NCBI GenBank assembly: GCA_031310005.1
Contig: CM062386.1
Location: 3,038,001-3,102,000, forward strand
From: Dactylellina haptotyla
Taxonomy: Eukaryota > Ascomycota > Orbiliomycetes > Orbiliales > Orbiliaceae
Length of the DNA: 64,000 nt
Direction of reading: 5' to 3'
Both the position numbers and the translations under genes were made by a program. Each line of letters starts with the position of its first letter. The first letter of the stretch is position 1. The notes beneath the pieces were generated by a model that worked only from the letters and a program-made list of their open reading frames with translations, made no database searches and was not told the origin of the DNA. Positions 41,006 through 53,512 of this stretch are shown here, in pieces.

Positions 41006-42054
41006 TTTAGGGGTGAAAAACAAGCGCTTCTAGACTGCAGAAAACCAAAATGTATGATTTATTATTGTTGATTCTGAGCCAAGTGCGAGCCAAGTCGATT
41101 GATCTTGGTATGCAAAGCTTATTACCGTATTTACATTCGAGTTTTCTGGGCGTTTTCAAATTTTATTTATAAAATATGAACGCCCAACCATGGTAACCAC
41201 TCTTCCCCATCTCTAACCAATTCGTTAAAAATCGGAGCGGGCCGGCGTACCGTTCTCCATGACTAGATCGAGTATCGTACAGTCTAAGCTTTCTTTCCCT
41301 GACAAAAACAAGGGGTAAGTGAATTTTATTATTTAGGCTGAAAGTCAGATCATTCTACCGAGCTCGGTAAAAGTCACAGTACCATGGTTCGAGATTGCAT
41401 TCCACTGGGTCATTATACCGGTTAGGAGGGTCGATCGGTCAGTTCCGAATACCGTATTTCCACAAATAAGAGATTAAAGCGTCAAGAAAGCGAGTCTACA
41501 CCCTGTTGTATAGCGAAGCTTCTTTTCTGCCGGGGTGTCCAAAATTTCTTCCGTAGAAGAGTGTACTCCATCTTGCATGTGTTGGAAGCACGCAAACTCG
41601 GCGCGGCGGATAAATTTAGAGAAATCATTGTGCATCCTTTTTGAACCATTGAGCCCCTGGAAAGTTAGATTAAAAAAAGATTGCTGGTAGAGGAAATAGA
41701 GAAAAGGGGATATATGTCTCGTCGGATGTAAATCAAGCTTAGCCGACCCGTACTATTTACGAAGTATTTTTTCGTTAACTATACGGTCGTCCACGCATTA
41801 TTTTTGGGTCTGATATCATGATTATCTAGAATATCAAAAATAAAAAAACTGGAATCTCGGATCGTTATGCCGTTAATTGACAGATTGAGTGGCCAAGAGA
41901 GCTTAAAAGCTACACGCTTGCTAAGATGTAGTAATCTACCAGGTATATATATGTCCTATTCGCACTACACTAATGAGAGGTTGGATACCTCTCGTGTCCA
42001 AGCTGACTCCAATCGATCTATTATACCGGCCTTAGATTTAAAAATTTAGTCACG
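41006..42054. promoter_or_regulatory. Divergent promoter of the two CBM1 enzymes
   Basis: A 1,049-bp region between two plant-polysaccharide genes. A seven-base inverted repeat GGGCGTT/AACGCCC (41148-41154 and 41179-41185) encloses an AT-rich TTTATAAAATAT element, 140-180 bp upstream of the rhamnogalacturonase ATG. On the other side TATATATAT at 41944-41952 lies about 100 bp upstream of the galactanase-like ATG at 42055. The pair is a candidate for shared regulation by pectin-responsive factors. Confidence 0.5.
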
Positions 42055-44120
42055 ATGAGCCTAAAGGTTTTGCTACTGGCGATCTTAGGATATGTGGGTA
42101 GTGCCTTCGCTCAGCAAACGGCCTGGGGCCAATGCGGCGGCTTGGGATGGACTGGCGCTACTACTTGTATCTCGGGATACGCTTGCGTGTAAGTTGTTCA
42201 AAACTTTTATTAATCGAGATAAAGGCTCATATTAATAACTCGTTTAGATACTCTAACGATTATTATTCGCAATGTATTCCTGGAACGGCTGCAACTACCA
42301 CAAAATCCACAACCATCACAAAAGCCACCACCACCACCACGAAGCAGGTCACGACTACATCTGCGGCGAGTTCTCCCTCAGGGTGGATTGTACCAGGCGC
42401 TGTCTGGCTGGATACTTCGGGTAAAAAAATTGACGCTCATGGGGGCCAAGTTTGGAAAGTTGGAAGCACGTTTTATTGGATTGGAGCAAGCTATGGCACT
42501 AGTGAGTTCTCCAAGATATCATGCAAGATAAAGGGCGTAGTGATAACGTCGTGGCTTGAATAGGTGTCCAACCACGTATTTACACTTCAACGGACTTGAT
42601 AAACTGGACAGATAAGGGTATCCAATACGCTTTATCGTGGGCTTACAGGCCAAAAATGTTCAAGGGAACCTCTAAGTACTTTGTATGAAGTCTCTGGATG
42701 TTGAAATGAGAACTTTTACTAATTTTGTATCATGCAAGATTTATGGGCAAGTGAACCGGCTAGTACAGCCTTTATCATCGAGTAATGTCGTGGGAGGCTA
42801 TTCTCTAGCTGGCAGCGCCTTCTCTTTACCTCCTTACAGTCTCACTTATAGCGATATGGGAATCTTTCAGGATGATGATGGTATTTCATCCGGATCCTAT
42901 TCAGCAAGATTTCAGAAACCTACTGACCACTTGAATAGGGAAATGGTATCTCGCTACTAGTGCTGACGGCAATGTCCTTCAGATAAACGCTATCAACGGC
43001 GATGGTACCTTAGGCACACGACTTACGAAGCTTGGTAAGATAAATAAGATCAATTGTTGATAAGTCTTGTAAACTAATAAGGATACAATGGCAGGTGGCG
43101 AACTTGAGGCTCCGGGGATCTTTAGAGCTGGGAGTAAGATTGAATTGTCTTTCAAATACTTACATTATTTTACACTAACCTTTTTCAGATGTATATTTCT
43201 TGATAGCGTCCGCTAAAACAGGATATCGCGCAAATCCAAATAAAGTGTACTGGGCAACCTCCCTCAGTGGACCGTGGACGGGCCCTGCAGATATCGCTCC
43301 CCAGGCTGAGAACACTTACGGTTCCCAGAACACCCACGAGCTCGTGATACGTGGGACCTCAGTAACTACTTATCTCTACCTCGGTGATGCCTGGGATAAT
43401 GGCGGAACCACTGCTTCAAATTATATGTGGCTTCCAATGGCCGTGAGCACTTCGTAAGTCGGGTCCTGCATCTCGTACCCTTCTATTTCTAACATAGACT
43501 CAGCGCCCACACCGTGACTCTACAGTATCATGCGATGTGGAAAGTCGATGTGAATACTGGAGTAGTATCTTATCCTGCGAACAGTAAGCGTTATGACGCC
43601 GAACTCGCAAAACTCTCAGGTCGTGCAGCTATAACCGTATGTGAGCATTGCATAAGCAAGCGCGCGGTTCACCAAGGTATGATAATTTTAATCACGGCGT
43701 TTGCCACAAGGCCTTGCAAGTATCATGACAGGAGGGCTCACAAAGGTTTAGTGGACATCTCAAGCGAGGTTACATTCACTGGTTTAATAGGCCAAGACAA
43801 AGCGCAATGGGTGTCTATTCACTACAAAGTTAGTGATCCACACGGTTAGTTGCTCCTCAAACTCCTTTAAAACCTACTTTTGGGAATGCGGCTGTTTCTA
43901 ATTGCTCGAGAAAATTGTAGCTGGACAAGCGCATGTGTACGTTAACGACGAGCAAACTCCACGTAATATTTCCGACTTCAATTCACGTGCGGGCCATCAT
44001 GGAGAAATACCTATCAGGATTCACCTTAAGGCTGGGGCCGTTAATACTCTCAGAATTGGCAGCAACGGCGCATCTGATTTTGAACTTCATATCGATGCCG
44101 TTGAAGTGCACGAGGATTAG
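42055..44120 (+). CDS. CBM1-GH43(subfamily 24)-CBM35 exo-1,3-galactanase-like enzyme (ten exons)
   Basis: Ten exons (42055-42188, 42248-42501, 42564-42682, 42739-42880, 42939-43034, 43095-43133, 43189-43453, 43498-43676, 43746-43844, 43921-44120) sum to 1,527 nt, 508 aa, with every phase consistent. The introns are 44-76 nt. The signal peptide (MSLKVLLLAILGYVGSAFA) is followed directly by a CBM1 (AWGQCGGLGWTG to NDYYSQC) and a Thr/Lys linker. The GH43 beta-propeller follows: VPGAVWLDTSGKKIDAHGG, YSDMGIFQDDDG, GGELEAPGIF and QAENTYGSQNT. These blocks are the signature of exo-beta-1,3-galactanases, in which the Gln of the SQNT motif has been reported to replace the usual catalytic base. The C-terminal about 130 residues form a CBM35-type beta-sandwich (VTFTGLIG, AHVYVNDEQ, LHIDAVEVHED). 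It is secreted and would trim arabinogalactan or RG-I galactan. No single frame shows the whole gene. Confidence 0.9.
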
Positions 44121-45051
44121 AGCTAGAGTTGTGGACAATCGATAGTAGCACATAACACAATCTTTATACTGTAAAGTAGTACATTAGAGGTTTATAAGTT
44201 ACTAGAGTCGAAACCATAGTTTCAGAGCCCGTATAGGTTGGGGGTAGAAGGCTGACTTATCACCAGAAGATAAGGGTATCCGTAGAGGCTGGGGACGAGA
44301 TCAATCTGTAGTATGTTTCGTGAAAATAAAGAAAGTGCGCGCGAAGTGCGACCTCGACTTGTCCAGTTGGCGGGGATCGGTGCCCCATAGAACAGGGTTC
44401 CATAACCGCAGCTTGATCATGTCGGCTTCGGGCAATCTATTTCGGCGCGCACGCTATTATAAGCCCTCAAGTTTAAGCTTCCATGTACGTGGCATAGATT
44501 TTCGAGGAGTTTGAGGGATTGCCGCTAGTGGATTTTTCGGCTCAGTCGCTGGTGTCAGCCTATTGTAGAACTTTGTCGTTTACACATCGGTCGCCGACGC
44601 AATGCCAGAGCCAGAGCTTCATGAAGGCGGTTCCAGACACACCTCGCTTCAGACACGCCAAGTGCGACCGCGGCCGCCTCCAGTAGATTTTCACGCCGGA
44701 TCCCCCGAATATCTCGCCCAAAAAAGAAAAAAGGAATTAGAACTGAAAACGAATTGAATGGACAGGGTTCACCACGATATAATGGTTTTATTTATAGTCT
44801 GGCGTCGTGAAGAGAACATTTTCTCTCATCGCTGCACCCCGTCCCGTTCAGCAGTATGCAACTTCATTTGAGAGTTGTCATGAACACCCGGACCTGTCTT
44901 GACAAAAATTTTCCTTTCTTTATGATACCAAGAAATTATGGCGTTCCTTCTCACTTTTATTTGAGTGGTGTCGTGGCGGTATTTGACTTTTCTAGACCGC
45001 ATTTCAGCATCTCTAGCCCGTTTCCTTCTTGTTGTTATTATATTGTACGGG

Positions 45052-45578
45052 TACTATAGCGCAGGGGAGGACCAAAAAGTGTAACTTTTGCAAGTCTTTG
45101 CCCGTCTTTTGGCGCGCGTTTCCGGCAGCGGGGCCCTGGGGCGTTTGTATTTTTTCTTATCGTTACTTTTCTAACGATATTTCGGTCCTTAATTTCTGTC
45201 ACTGATACGGTGCGGCGAAAGAATTTCTCTTGAAAGCCCTTTAATTGTTTCGGGGACACAGAATTGCAAATTGACGCGCTTCAAACACCGCCGTGGTATT
45301 TGAGGCTCAGGGCCGGGAAGGGTGGCTTTACAGTCATAGTTCGTTCATACAGGTTTATTGAAATTAGGTTAGATCATTTGTGCATGCTATTCATAATCGT
45401 ATTGTATAGAGCTGCAATGCTATTACCAGAAAAAAAAATTGACTTCATGCACCATGGGTCGCGACTTCAAGCAGGGGATTTTTGGGCTAGCGTCGAGATA
45501 TTTACCGGCCGGACTCAACGACATACATCTGTGACCATAAAACGAGGGGGAAAGGGTATCCCGTACGCTCTGTAGGCA
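45052..45578. mobile_element. Possible MITE-like element with imperfect terminal repeats
   Basis: The ends are similar inverted sequences of about 20 bp, and the interior (about 500 bp) has no long frame with a domain. The right-end sequence GGGTATCCCGT is also found at 36135-36145 with transition-type differences, so the end at least is repeated in the window. The boundaries are approximate and the element type is inferred from size and ends only. Confidence 0.3.
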
Positions 45579-45710
45579 TTCCTAATGATTGAATCCTTTA
45601 TATTAACTTTCTATTATTGGATGATACCATTTTTCAAACTTTTCGCTTGCTTTAAATTTCATGACAACGCATTTTCGGTTGTTCGCTTAATTTGGTTGGC
45701 ATCAAAGTCC

Positions 45711-45780
45711 TGTCCGGCTAAGCAGGGCAAGAGGTGAAAATCCTATAGTCTGGCAGAGCATATAAGAAGGTATACTTGAC
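45711..45780. repeat. Dispersed repeat, copy 3 (70-bp fragment)
   Basis: GGCTAAGCAGGGCAAGAGG and the following AATCCTATAGTCTGGCAGA.. ATATAAGAAGG match 7199-7268, differing mainly by transitions. It shows that the block flanking the MPPR genes is dispersed, not confined to the tandem duplication. Confidence 0.6.
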
Positions 45781-46749
45781 AAGCCCAGCTAAACCTGTAT
45801 TGGTTCTTTTCGAGGCTAATGTAGGCTATTGACATAGCATATACAGGAAAAGTCGTAGGGGCGCCGGCCTGAGGCTGTTTCATGTCTCAAGCCCGCACCA
45901 TATAAAGACGAGCACAAACAATGGTCTGAGCGGCGTGACGCTAGCCATATTGCTCCCCTGTTAACAACATTCAATAGGCAAGGGTAGATCTCTAACGCGT
46001 TATACATGAATAGTATACCAAAAAAGAGAAGTCCTAACCACGTGAACTGATATTTAGTGTACAAAGACGGTTCTCAAAATCCCTAAGGGCAGAATACATC
46101 AGCAGTAAACTATCTGTCACCATTTGTGCTCAGCATACGGAAAGACATCGAAAACAGGAATCTGGCACACTGTAGGTCACAGATAGGGGGTACGCACAGG
46201 CCCACAACGGGTCCCTGCGATTACTAAAACGGCGAGCGCAAAGGGCAGACGGTATGTGAGTATACTGATAGAAAACACAACGCATGGGTAGATAGGCTTG
46301 GGTAACCAACCAGCTACCTGCTTTCTATAATTGATCTAACATTGCACTTGTAACCTAGTTTTAATTAAGGCAAACATAGATACAATTTAGCAGCTATATT
46401 TTGAGTTTTATTTAGTATTTAAGAAGGTGTGGAGAATGACAGCAAGGAGCATTTGCAATATAGCCTTGCCCGATGACAAGATCCTTCTCCAAAACATGCA
46501 CCGGCTGTGCCACAGTCTCGCGTCTGCTAGATATTAGCAGAGGCTCTTAACGTTAAATATCAGGCAACCCCCAAATTAGCCCAACCCCCTCTTCAAACCC
46601 ATACATACAAAAACATCGGAATCTAAAGGCACTCTTCTTGAAATATTTGTACACAACTCCAATAAAAAAATGAAAAGACCTGATAGTACTATACTGGTAC
46701 TTATAGATGGCTGTCCTAAGTAGTCAACCCTTCTCAAGCATTAGAACAA

Positions 46750-49700
46750 ATGGCTTTTCACTTTTATTTAGAGGGTGTTAACAAATAACAATACATCACT
46801 TCTAGGGGCTTTATTGCTTCTCAGCACCGTAGTCGCGGGAATAAAGCTGGCAAAAGATGAATACAATATCGGCTGGATCTCCGCTCTTCCTATTGAGCTG
46901 GCAGCGGCGCAGTTGATACTTGAGGAGCAGCACGAAACACCCGATTTCCGAACATCAAGTCCGGACGATAATGCTTACGTGTTCGGTCGCATCGGAAAGC
47001 ACAATGTAATCATTGCCTGTTTGCCTTCCGGTCGATACGGACTCGTCTCGGCGGCAACAGTAGCAAACGGGATGCATTCAACATTCCCTAGCATTCAATT
47101 CGGCTTGATGGTTGGCATCGGAGGCGGCGCTCCCAGTGAGGTTAATGACATTAGACTTGGAGATGTCATTGTCGGCATACCGACGGGTAGTTCTAGCGGA
47201 ATCGTGCAATACGATTTTGGGAAAACTGAAGCCGGGGGCATCTTTGTCAGAGGTGGATCGCTTGATGGACCTCCGCCGATAGTTTTAACGGCGCTCACAC
47301 AATTGCGAGCCATGCATCCGAAAACTCTAGGGAACAAGATTTTTGACTTAACTCAGGAAGTTTCAACAAATGATGATAGGTTCGTGTACCCGGGATCTAA
47401 TGAGGACAGGCTTTTTAGCGCCCGGTACAATCATCCTAAAGGACGACAGCATACTACATGCAGCGAGGTATGCAAGTCGTCAGAGTTGGTTCGGCGACCC
47501 ATCAGGAAGCACGAGTTTCCTCATGTTCATTACGGAGTAATAGCCTCGGCGAACCAGGTTTGTTCATCCGTCCTCTTTATATGAGACTCTTTTGTTGGCT
47601 AAGATATGAGCAGGTCATGAAGGATGGTGCGACAAGAGATGAAATCGCAAAACAAACCGGTGCTCTCTGTTTTGAGATGGAAGCGGCAGGACTTATGAAT
47701 ATATTTCGGACCCTGGTAGTTCGAGGTGTCTGTGACTACGCGGACAGCCACAAAAATAAAGAATGGCAGCCGTACGCTTCGATAACTGCTGCGGCTTTTG
47801 CTAAGGAGCTGCTTAGTTTCATTGACCCGAATGCGTTGTTCTCTGAGCTACGCCATTATAAAAAACAACGTAAGTGAGAATTGTATATGCTTGTTCTTTG
47901 TTTCAAATAGAACCATCAAATTCAAGAACTTACGCACCCTGTTAAACCCTGTAGAAGAATTTACTAAATCTGAACTGTGATCCAATAATTAGAAAATAAA
48001 CTTGAAATAAACTTTTCTGTCCCGTTCACACTCCCGTTCCGAAGGAACAACCATTTCTTGGGTAGAGAAAGCGTCGTGACAGCCGTTCATCAATATCTTA
48101 CTAGAAAAACCAAGTATACAGAAATATTCTCTCCCTCAATATTTGTTCTCATAGGAGCCGGCGGTATGGGGAAAACGCAAACGGCCGTAGAGTATGCGTA
48201 TCGATACCACTCAAGCTATTCCGCAGTCTTTTGGATCAACGCGAACACCGAGTCTGACATGAGGTCATCGATTCTGAAAATAATGCAAACAATCATCGAT
48301 CAACAAGCGAAGATTTCGTTCCCTGGGGTAGCCCCAGACTGTGAGATTATTGGGAAGCTTCTTAAAGTTTCTGAGCTCGCACACGACTGTATTGTGAAAG
48401 TAGCAGATACGGAGATCAATAGGCATAAAGAACTGCGGATAGCGTTTTTCAGTTGGCTGGCGACCTCTACAGACCCTTGGCTCCTAATATACGACAATGC
48501 TGACGATTTAGAAAGCTTCGATTTCGACGACTATCTGCCTTCTACGGGACAGGGATCCATCGTAGTAACCAGTCGCCGGCAAGAGTTTTCTGCCGATTCG
48601 GAACAATACTTTCTTGGAGGCCTGGAACCAGAGTTCGCGACTGAGCTTCTACTTCGTCATGCCTCAAGAAGAGACCTAGAGGTAACAGATGGTGCGGTTT
48701 CATTCCTTCGGAAGAGCGGTATCCACCACTTATTAGGAGGCTAATTTACACGCATTTGCAGTTACGAAAAATGAGAGTTCAATTCTCGTACATGAGCTAG
48801 GTCTTATGCCCCTTGCTATTGTCCAAGCCGGGACCTTTGTTGCCCAAGAGCGAATTCAGATTAGCGAGTATATGAAGTTTTATACGAATGCTTTCATGGA
48901 AACTCAGTCTCGGAGGGCCCTTTCCGGGTGGCAATACCGGAAAGATACTATTGCTACGACATGGGAAGTTTCATTCAGAGCAATTGAACAACGAGATAGC
49001 GCCGCCGCAAGAATGTTATTAGTCTGCTCGTATTTGAACCCAATTGAAATTCAAGAGTTTCTATGGATATATCCCGACGGGGACATTCAAACGGAGCTTT
49101 CAGGTATGGAAATTCTTTTTAGCTATCTACTATCATAAACTTTAAACTCAGACATGCCTTCTTAGGCTACTAATTTGCAGGAACTAGTTAAACGCAAGAT
49201 AGCGCTTCTAGCATCCTATTCATTGGTGGACAGACTGAACCAGGCTGCATTTCGCATTCACCCGGTTGTTCACTCTTGGGCTAGGGAACGTGGCACTAAG
49301 ATCGAGCACCTTCAAGTCCTCAAAGAGTCAACTGAAACTATTGGAGACTGGGGAAATAGGACTAACCTGCTGAACATTACAGCTATGGAACGGGTGCAGA
49401 ATATGACAGCTGTAACGCCCCATTTGGAGTTTATTAGTGTACATTTGAAGCCTCAACTTACACAACTCTTATCGCTTTACGACGGAGATGCGGATGTCGA
49501 TGCTAGCCCTCGCGATCTCATCCTCATAGTTCTTTTGCTAGTTGCTCGTGTCTTCGGGGATCTCGGGAAGTCTGTGGACGCTCAATTTTGGTACGATGTC
49601 GCATTTTCAAAAAAGAAAATAATACTCGGTAATGATCGATTGTCAGAAATTCTGTTGTTTACAATGATTGGTCATGGATACGTCCGTTGTTTAGAGCCTT

Positions 49701-50767
49701 ACAAGGCGTTGAAACGCTACCGTACTGCCCTTTTCGGCTACCAGAAGATCAACGGGTGGCGCAACGCTAGGGTCCTAAGTCTAGCCAAAGCTGTAGGGGT
49801 AATCCTCCATTGCCAAGGCAGGTTTTCGGAAGCACTAGAACTTGAAAGAAAGGCTTTAGATGGGTTTCGAGACCTAGTGCTGGCTGGCGAGGTGGACCTC
49901 AGTCAGCACGAGTACACTAGAAGTATTGCCTTGACTTTAGGCAATATAGCTACCCGGCTTTTACATTTGGGCCGATACGATGAAGCTCTCACACAATTTG
50001 CTAAAGCTCACGAGCTGCACGTCAGCTCTTACGGCTCGTATAGCCGCGATGCTAATTCTGTGGCATATTGGATTGGATTGGCCCAACAAAATCTTGGTCA
50101 GAACGCTTCTGAGGTTTGGTTTTCCCTTGCATACAAGGGCTTTCTGATGGACCGTGGCGCGGGAGACCCATTAACGTGGTACCCGCTGACCTTTCTAGGC
50201 CTAACTCGTGAGCGACAAGGTCTCTATGGCAGAGCCGAAAAGGTCTACAAATTCGCACTAGATAGGTTCCAGAAAATCGGCACAGATCAAACAGACCTTC
50301 TATTTTTCACGCTTCCGTTCAAGTTGGGATATGTGTGTGAGAGGCAGGGGAAGTACCAAGAAGCTCTATCGTATTACTTCCGTTGCTTGCGAAACTTTGA
50401 GCAAAGTGACTCGCGGGTAAAATCTCTACAGGCTTTTCACTGCAAAGTTTGGAACAGCGTCGGGAGAATATTTTACATCTTAGGACATTATTCTTTAGGG
50501 TATAGCTTTTATCAGAAGTCGCTGTTGCTTCAAATCGAAAACTTGGGGGAAAGACATCCCGTAACACTACTTACGATGAGAGATATGGGAGCTGTTCTTG
50601 TAGGCGCATCCCAGTATTCTAATAGATCGTTACCGGATTGCCCAGAGTTCGGATTATGGGAAGGGATTAAGATGATACAAGACTCTAGATATCCAATTTG
50701 TGAGAGGGTGATGTGCTCAAGACCAAGGAGTTATAACCTGACCTACGATATGAGTTCATGTTCATGA
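46750..50767 (+). CDS. PNP-NB-ARC-TPR NLR (STAND) receptor, multi-exon
   Basis: Proposed exons: 46750-46774, 46833-47557, 47614-47869, 47993-48718, 48762-49103, then about 49181-50767. The N-terminal purine-nucleoside-phosphorylase-like domain starts [18 protein letters not shown] and includes [38 protein letters not shown] and [14 protein letters not shown], all typical of fungal PNP-NLRs. The NB-ARC follows FLGRE with Walker A GAGGMGKT, kinase-2 [18 protein letters not shown] and a GLPLA-like [28 protein letters not shown] leads into a TPR-like array of about 450 residues with no repeat identity. Exon phases agree except at the last junction (49104-49180), where no standard GT-AG pair I tried keeps the frame. 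This is either a non-standard intron, a frame break in this allele or a sequence error. The first 25-nt exon and its 58-nt intron are also provisional. Such NLRs function in nonself recognition and cell death. Confidence 0.8.
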
Positions 50768-53034
50768 GCCAGAGTATTTCTATTTCCACAACCCTCAAAT
50801 GAGTTTACAACATTTGTTTTTTTTTTAAAAAAAAAAAAGAAACCCTTAGAAATTATATTAGTTGTAGTTCGAACGTGGGAAATATATACACAATGCTATG
50901 TTTCATTATGACCATTACGAAGATCTATAAACACCTTTTATTATGGGACGCTGCTTATAATCTAAAGTGATGCATAGGGAAATCCTTACAGGTTTTAATC
51001 TATTCAGAAATTGGTATATACCAGTATCTCATCAATGTTTCCCAAAGCAATCCAATGCACTTGAAAGGGCATCCGGAAGCATACGAGGACTTGATGATAA
51101 TTATAAACGGTATCGTATTATAACCGTGATTGCCCCGCCAGGAACCCCCCTAGTTGCACACCACAGACTTAATTAACTTTAGAACTATTTTATAACTTAA
51201 TAAACTATTTTTATAATTTAATATATGTCAAAATTACACCCACTCCGTTTTGTGGTCCAGTGTTCACCATGAATCAACTATCGCGATCTACAAAGCGCCC
51301 CACTGTAGACCCACGATCCACAACACCAGCAAGCAGACGTTGCAAACCCCCTGAAATTTCGAAAGCCTCCAAGAAATAAAAAATTAAAATCGTAAACCTG
51401 CGATACCACAAATGAAATAGTAGTAGATTATTCCATTGATTTCTTACTATGATTCACCGCTTTTTTATGATTTTTAGTTTGTATCATCATATATTTGATT
51501 CCGAACGCCCCCGTAACCAAGATGCAGCAGATTGGGCCCCATTTCGGTTCACAAGCCAACCAGGATGATAAAAATGTCGCTTCTTAGAAGATAGCAAATG
51601 CGATGATCTAATCGCTACTGCAGAACTTGGTTAACCGGGAGATGACTTACCAAACAAACTCTCGGTGCATTTATATTTGGACGAGATAAACACTCTGTCT
51701 TTTGGCGAACCTATTCTTAATTATTACCGGCATAGATTCTTATTGGTGGATCTGGACATGAACATCCCAATTTGTGAATTCATCAATGACACTAAAGCCG
51801 TAAGTGATAGCATCACTAAGAACTCAGTTTTAAGTAAATAATTGCTTTCTATATAACCTATAATGCGAGCGGCATACAAATCCGTCAATAATCGAGTTGA
51901 AGAGGTCGAGTCGCGATCGCAGGAGATTCGAAGCTCAGGCAGAGGTATTGAAAAAGAAGGAGCTGACGCTGACGTATAGAGGCTCTGACCAAAGAATAAC
52001 GATTCCGCTAAGGCGATCTTAAAGTTGGTTCGTAGTGGAACACATGTAAATTTTAATTCGGGTTATTCGCGATTTCAAGTAAATAGACTCGAACGAGACA
52101 CCACACGTCGCAGCAGAAAAAAAAAACAAGACAGAAAGAAAAAAGCACCAGAAGATATGTCAATCATACTTTATATTCAACCGTGAGGATTGTCCTTTCG
52201 TCACTAAATTCAGTTGATGTCAATGTTCCGTTATATATATAGGAAGCCTCTAACAGCATAATAACTCAAGGCGGTTAAACGGATTGCTATTAAGAAAGAA
52301 CCTTTTGGTTCATATAGACCGACCTTATATGGATGGAAAAGCAGGTTCATAGTGGTAGGGTGGGCGTAGATTAGTTGGATTTATTATTTCTAGTTATTGT
52401 GGGTTACTTACCACAAAAACATAAATATAGTTCAACATATCTCAAGACAGACTGTGAAATCAAGACAGCTAAATAATGGTTGGAGACGGGCGTGGTATCT
52501 GAAAGGGCTCGAAGTATAGATCAGGTGTAAGAATTGGTATAATAGGCATAAGGTAACAAGGTGACAGATAAGATGCTACTTGGTTTTTACTAGGTTCTAC
52601 ATATATATATTTTGAACTAATACTTAAATTATTGCTTAATTTTTTAAATTATATAATGCCAAAAGTATAGGTATAAATATTTATAAATAAAAGTGGATAA
52701 TAAATGATTCTAAATAAAGAAATAATAAATAATTCTAGATAAAGAAGATAACAAATGATTTTAAACAATTAAAATAATTATTCTTTCTAATTTAAAAATA
52801 ATTCTTCATTTTAGATATTCCTACCCTTATATTATTCTTATATCTTTTCATCAATCCAAAAAAAAGCATTAATATTTCCTATTACTATTTTTATAACTCC
52901 CCCTATTTATATTATTTCTTAGTATAATTCATTATATTATTTAAACTTTATTATAAAATTTTTTTTTTTAATATTAATATTCTATTAATATTTTAATTTA
53001 ATATCTAAGATTATTTTAAATTTTTTTTATCATC
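50768..53034. other. Gene-free transition zone into the AT-rich block
   Basis: No supported gene. Poly-T/poly-A runs lie at 50816-50840. From about 52580 the composition becomes strongly AT-rich. Near 52696-52769 about 25-bp units of the type ATAATAAATGATTCTAAATAAAGA occur three times in degraded form. The region 52380-52600 has mixed composition and may contain old element debris. Confidence 0.45.
52696..52769. repeat. Degenerate 25-bp tandem repeat, three units
   Basis: Three consecutive units share the pattern ATAA-AAATGATT-TAAA-AAAGA with several substitutions, at the left margin of the AT-rich block. Confidence 0.5.
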
Positions 53035-53512
53035 TGTTACACTTCGTACGCTACCCAACATAACAGTACAAATATGCAATATTATGATATATAAAACTTT
53101 CTCTCTACCTAGGATATCTGGATCTCTTAATAAAAAATATATATATAATTATAAAATATTAAAAATAGTTTGCCTAGAGTATATAATAATAATAAAATAG
53201 GGATAATTAGATATATTGAATTGTATTTGAGTTAATTAATGAAGATAGAAACACTTTATTAGTTTTAATAATAATCTTATATATATAAATATTATAGAAT
53301 ATTTTTAAAAATTCATTTTTTTTATATATTTATATAAATAAAATATATAAGTAAATAAATTTTTAAAAATTTTTATATTACTTATTTAAACTAAAAAATA
53401 AGTAAATAAATATTTATATTATATTATAATATAATGTTTTAAATAGGTATATAGGCTTTATAAATAAATATATTAAAATAATATATATCTATAAATATAA
53501 AATATGGTAATA
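53035..53512. repeat. LTR of the first fossil element (left)
   Basis: It begins TGTTACACTTCGTACG and is followed by sequence that stays collinear with 61657 onward. Its outer roughly 100 bp keep C and G bases that the matching 61170 copy has largely lost. Confidence 0.7.

Larger units (their letters stand above)
44121..46749. other. Gene-free region with transposon debris
   Basis: About 2.6 kb. Positions 45052-45578 may be a small non-autonomous element: the left end CTATAGCGCAGGGGAGGACC and the reverse complement of the right end (CTACAGAGCGTACGGGATACC) are similar, giving imperfect terminal repeats. Positions 45711-45780 are a copy of part of the repeat block at 7199-7268. GC-rich patches at 44330-44700 read without recognised domains. 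No gene is supported. Confidence 0.45.

Noticed and set aside
41867-42049. 60-codon frame just upstream of the GH43 gene
   Set aside because: Probably leader sequence of the galactanase-like gene; the frame is short and overlaps its TATA-like element.
42132-44145. Apparent fragmentation of the GH43 gene into several frames, suggesting a pseudogene
   Set aside because: All breaks coincide with short GT-AG introns and ten exons give one 508-aa frame, so the gene is intact.
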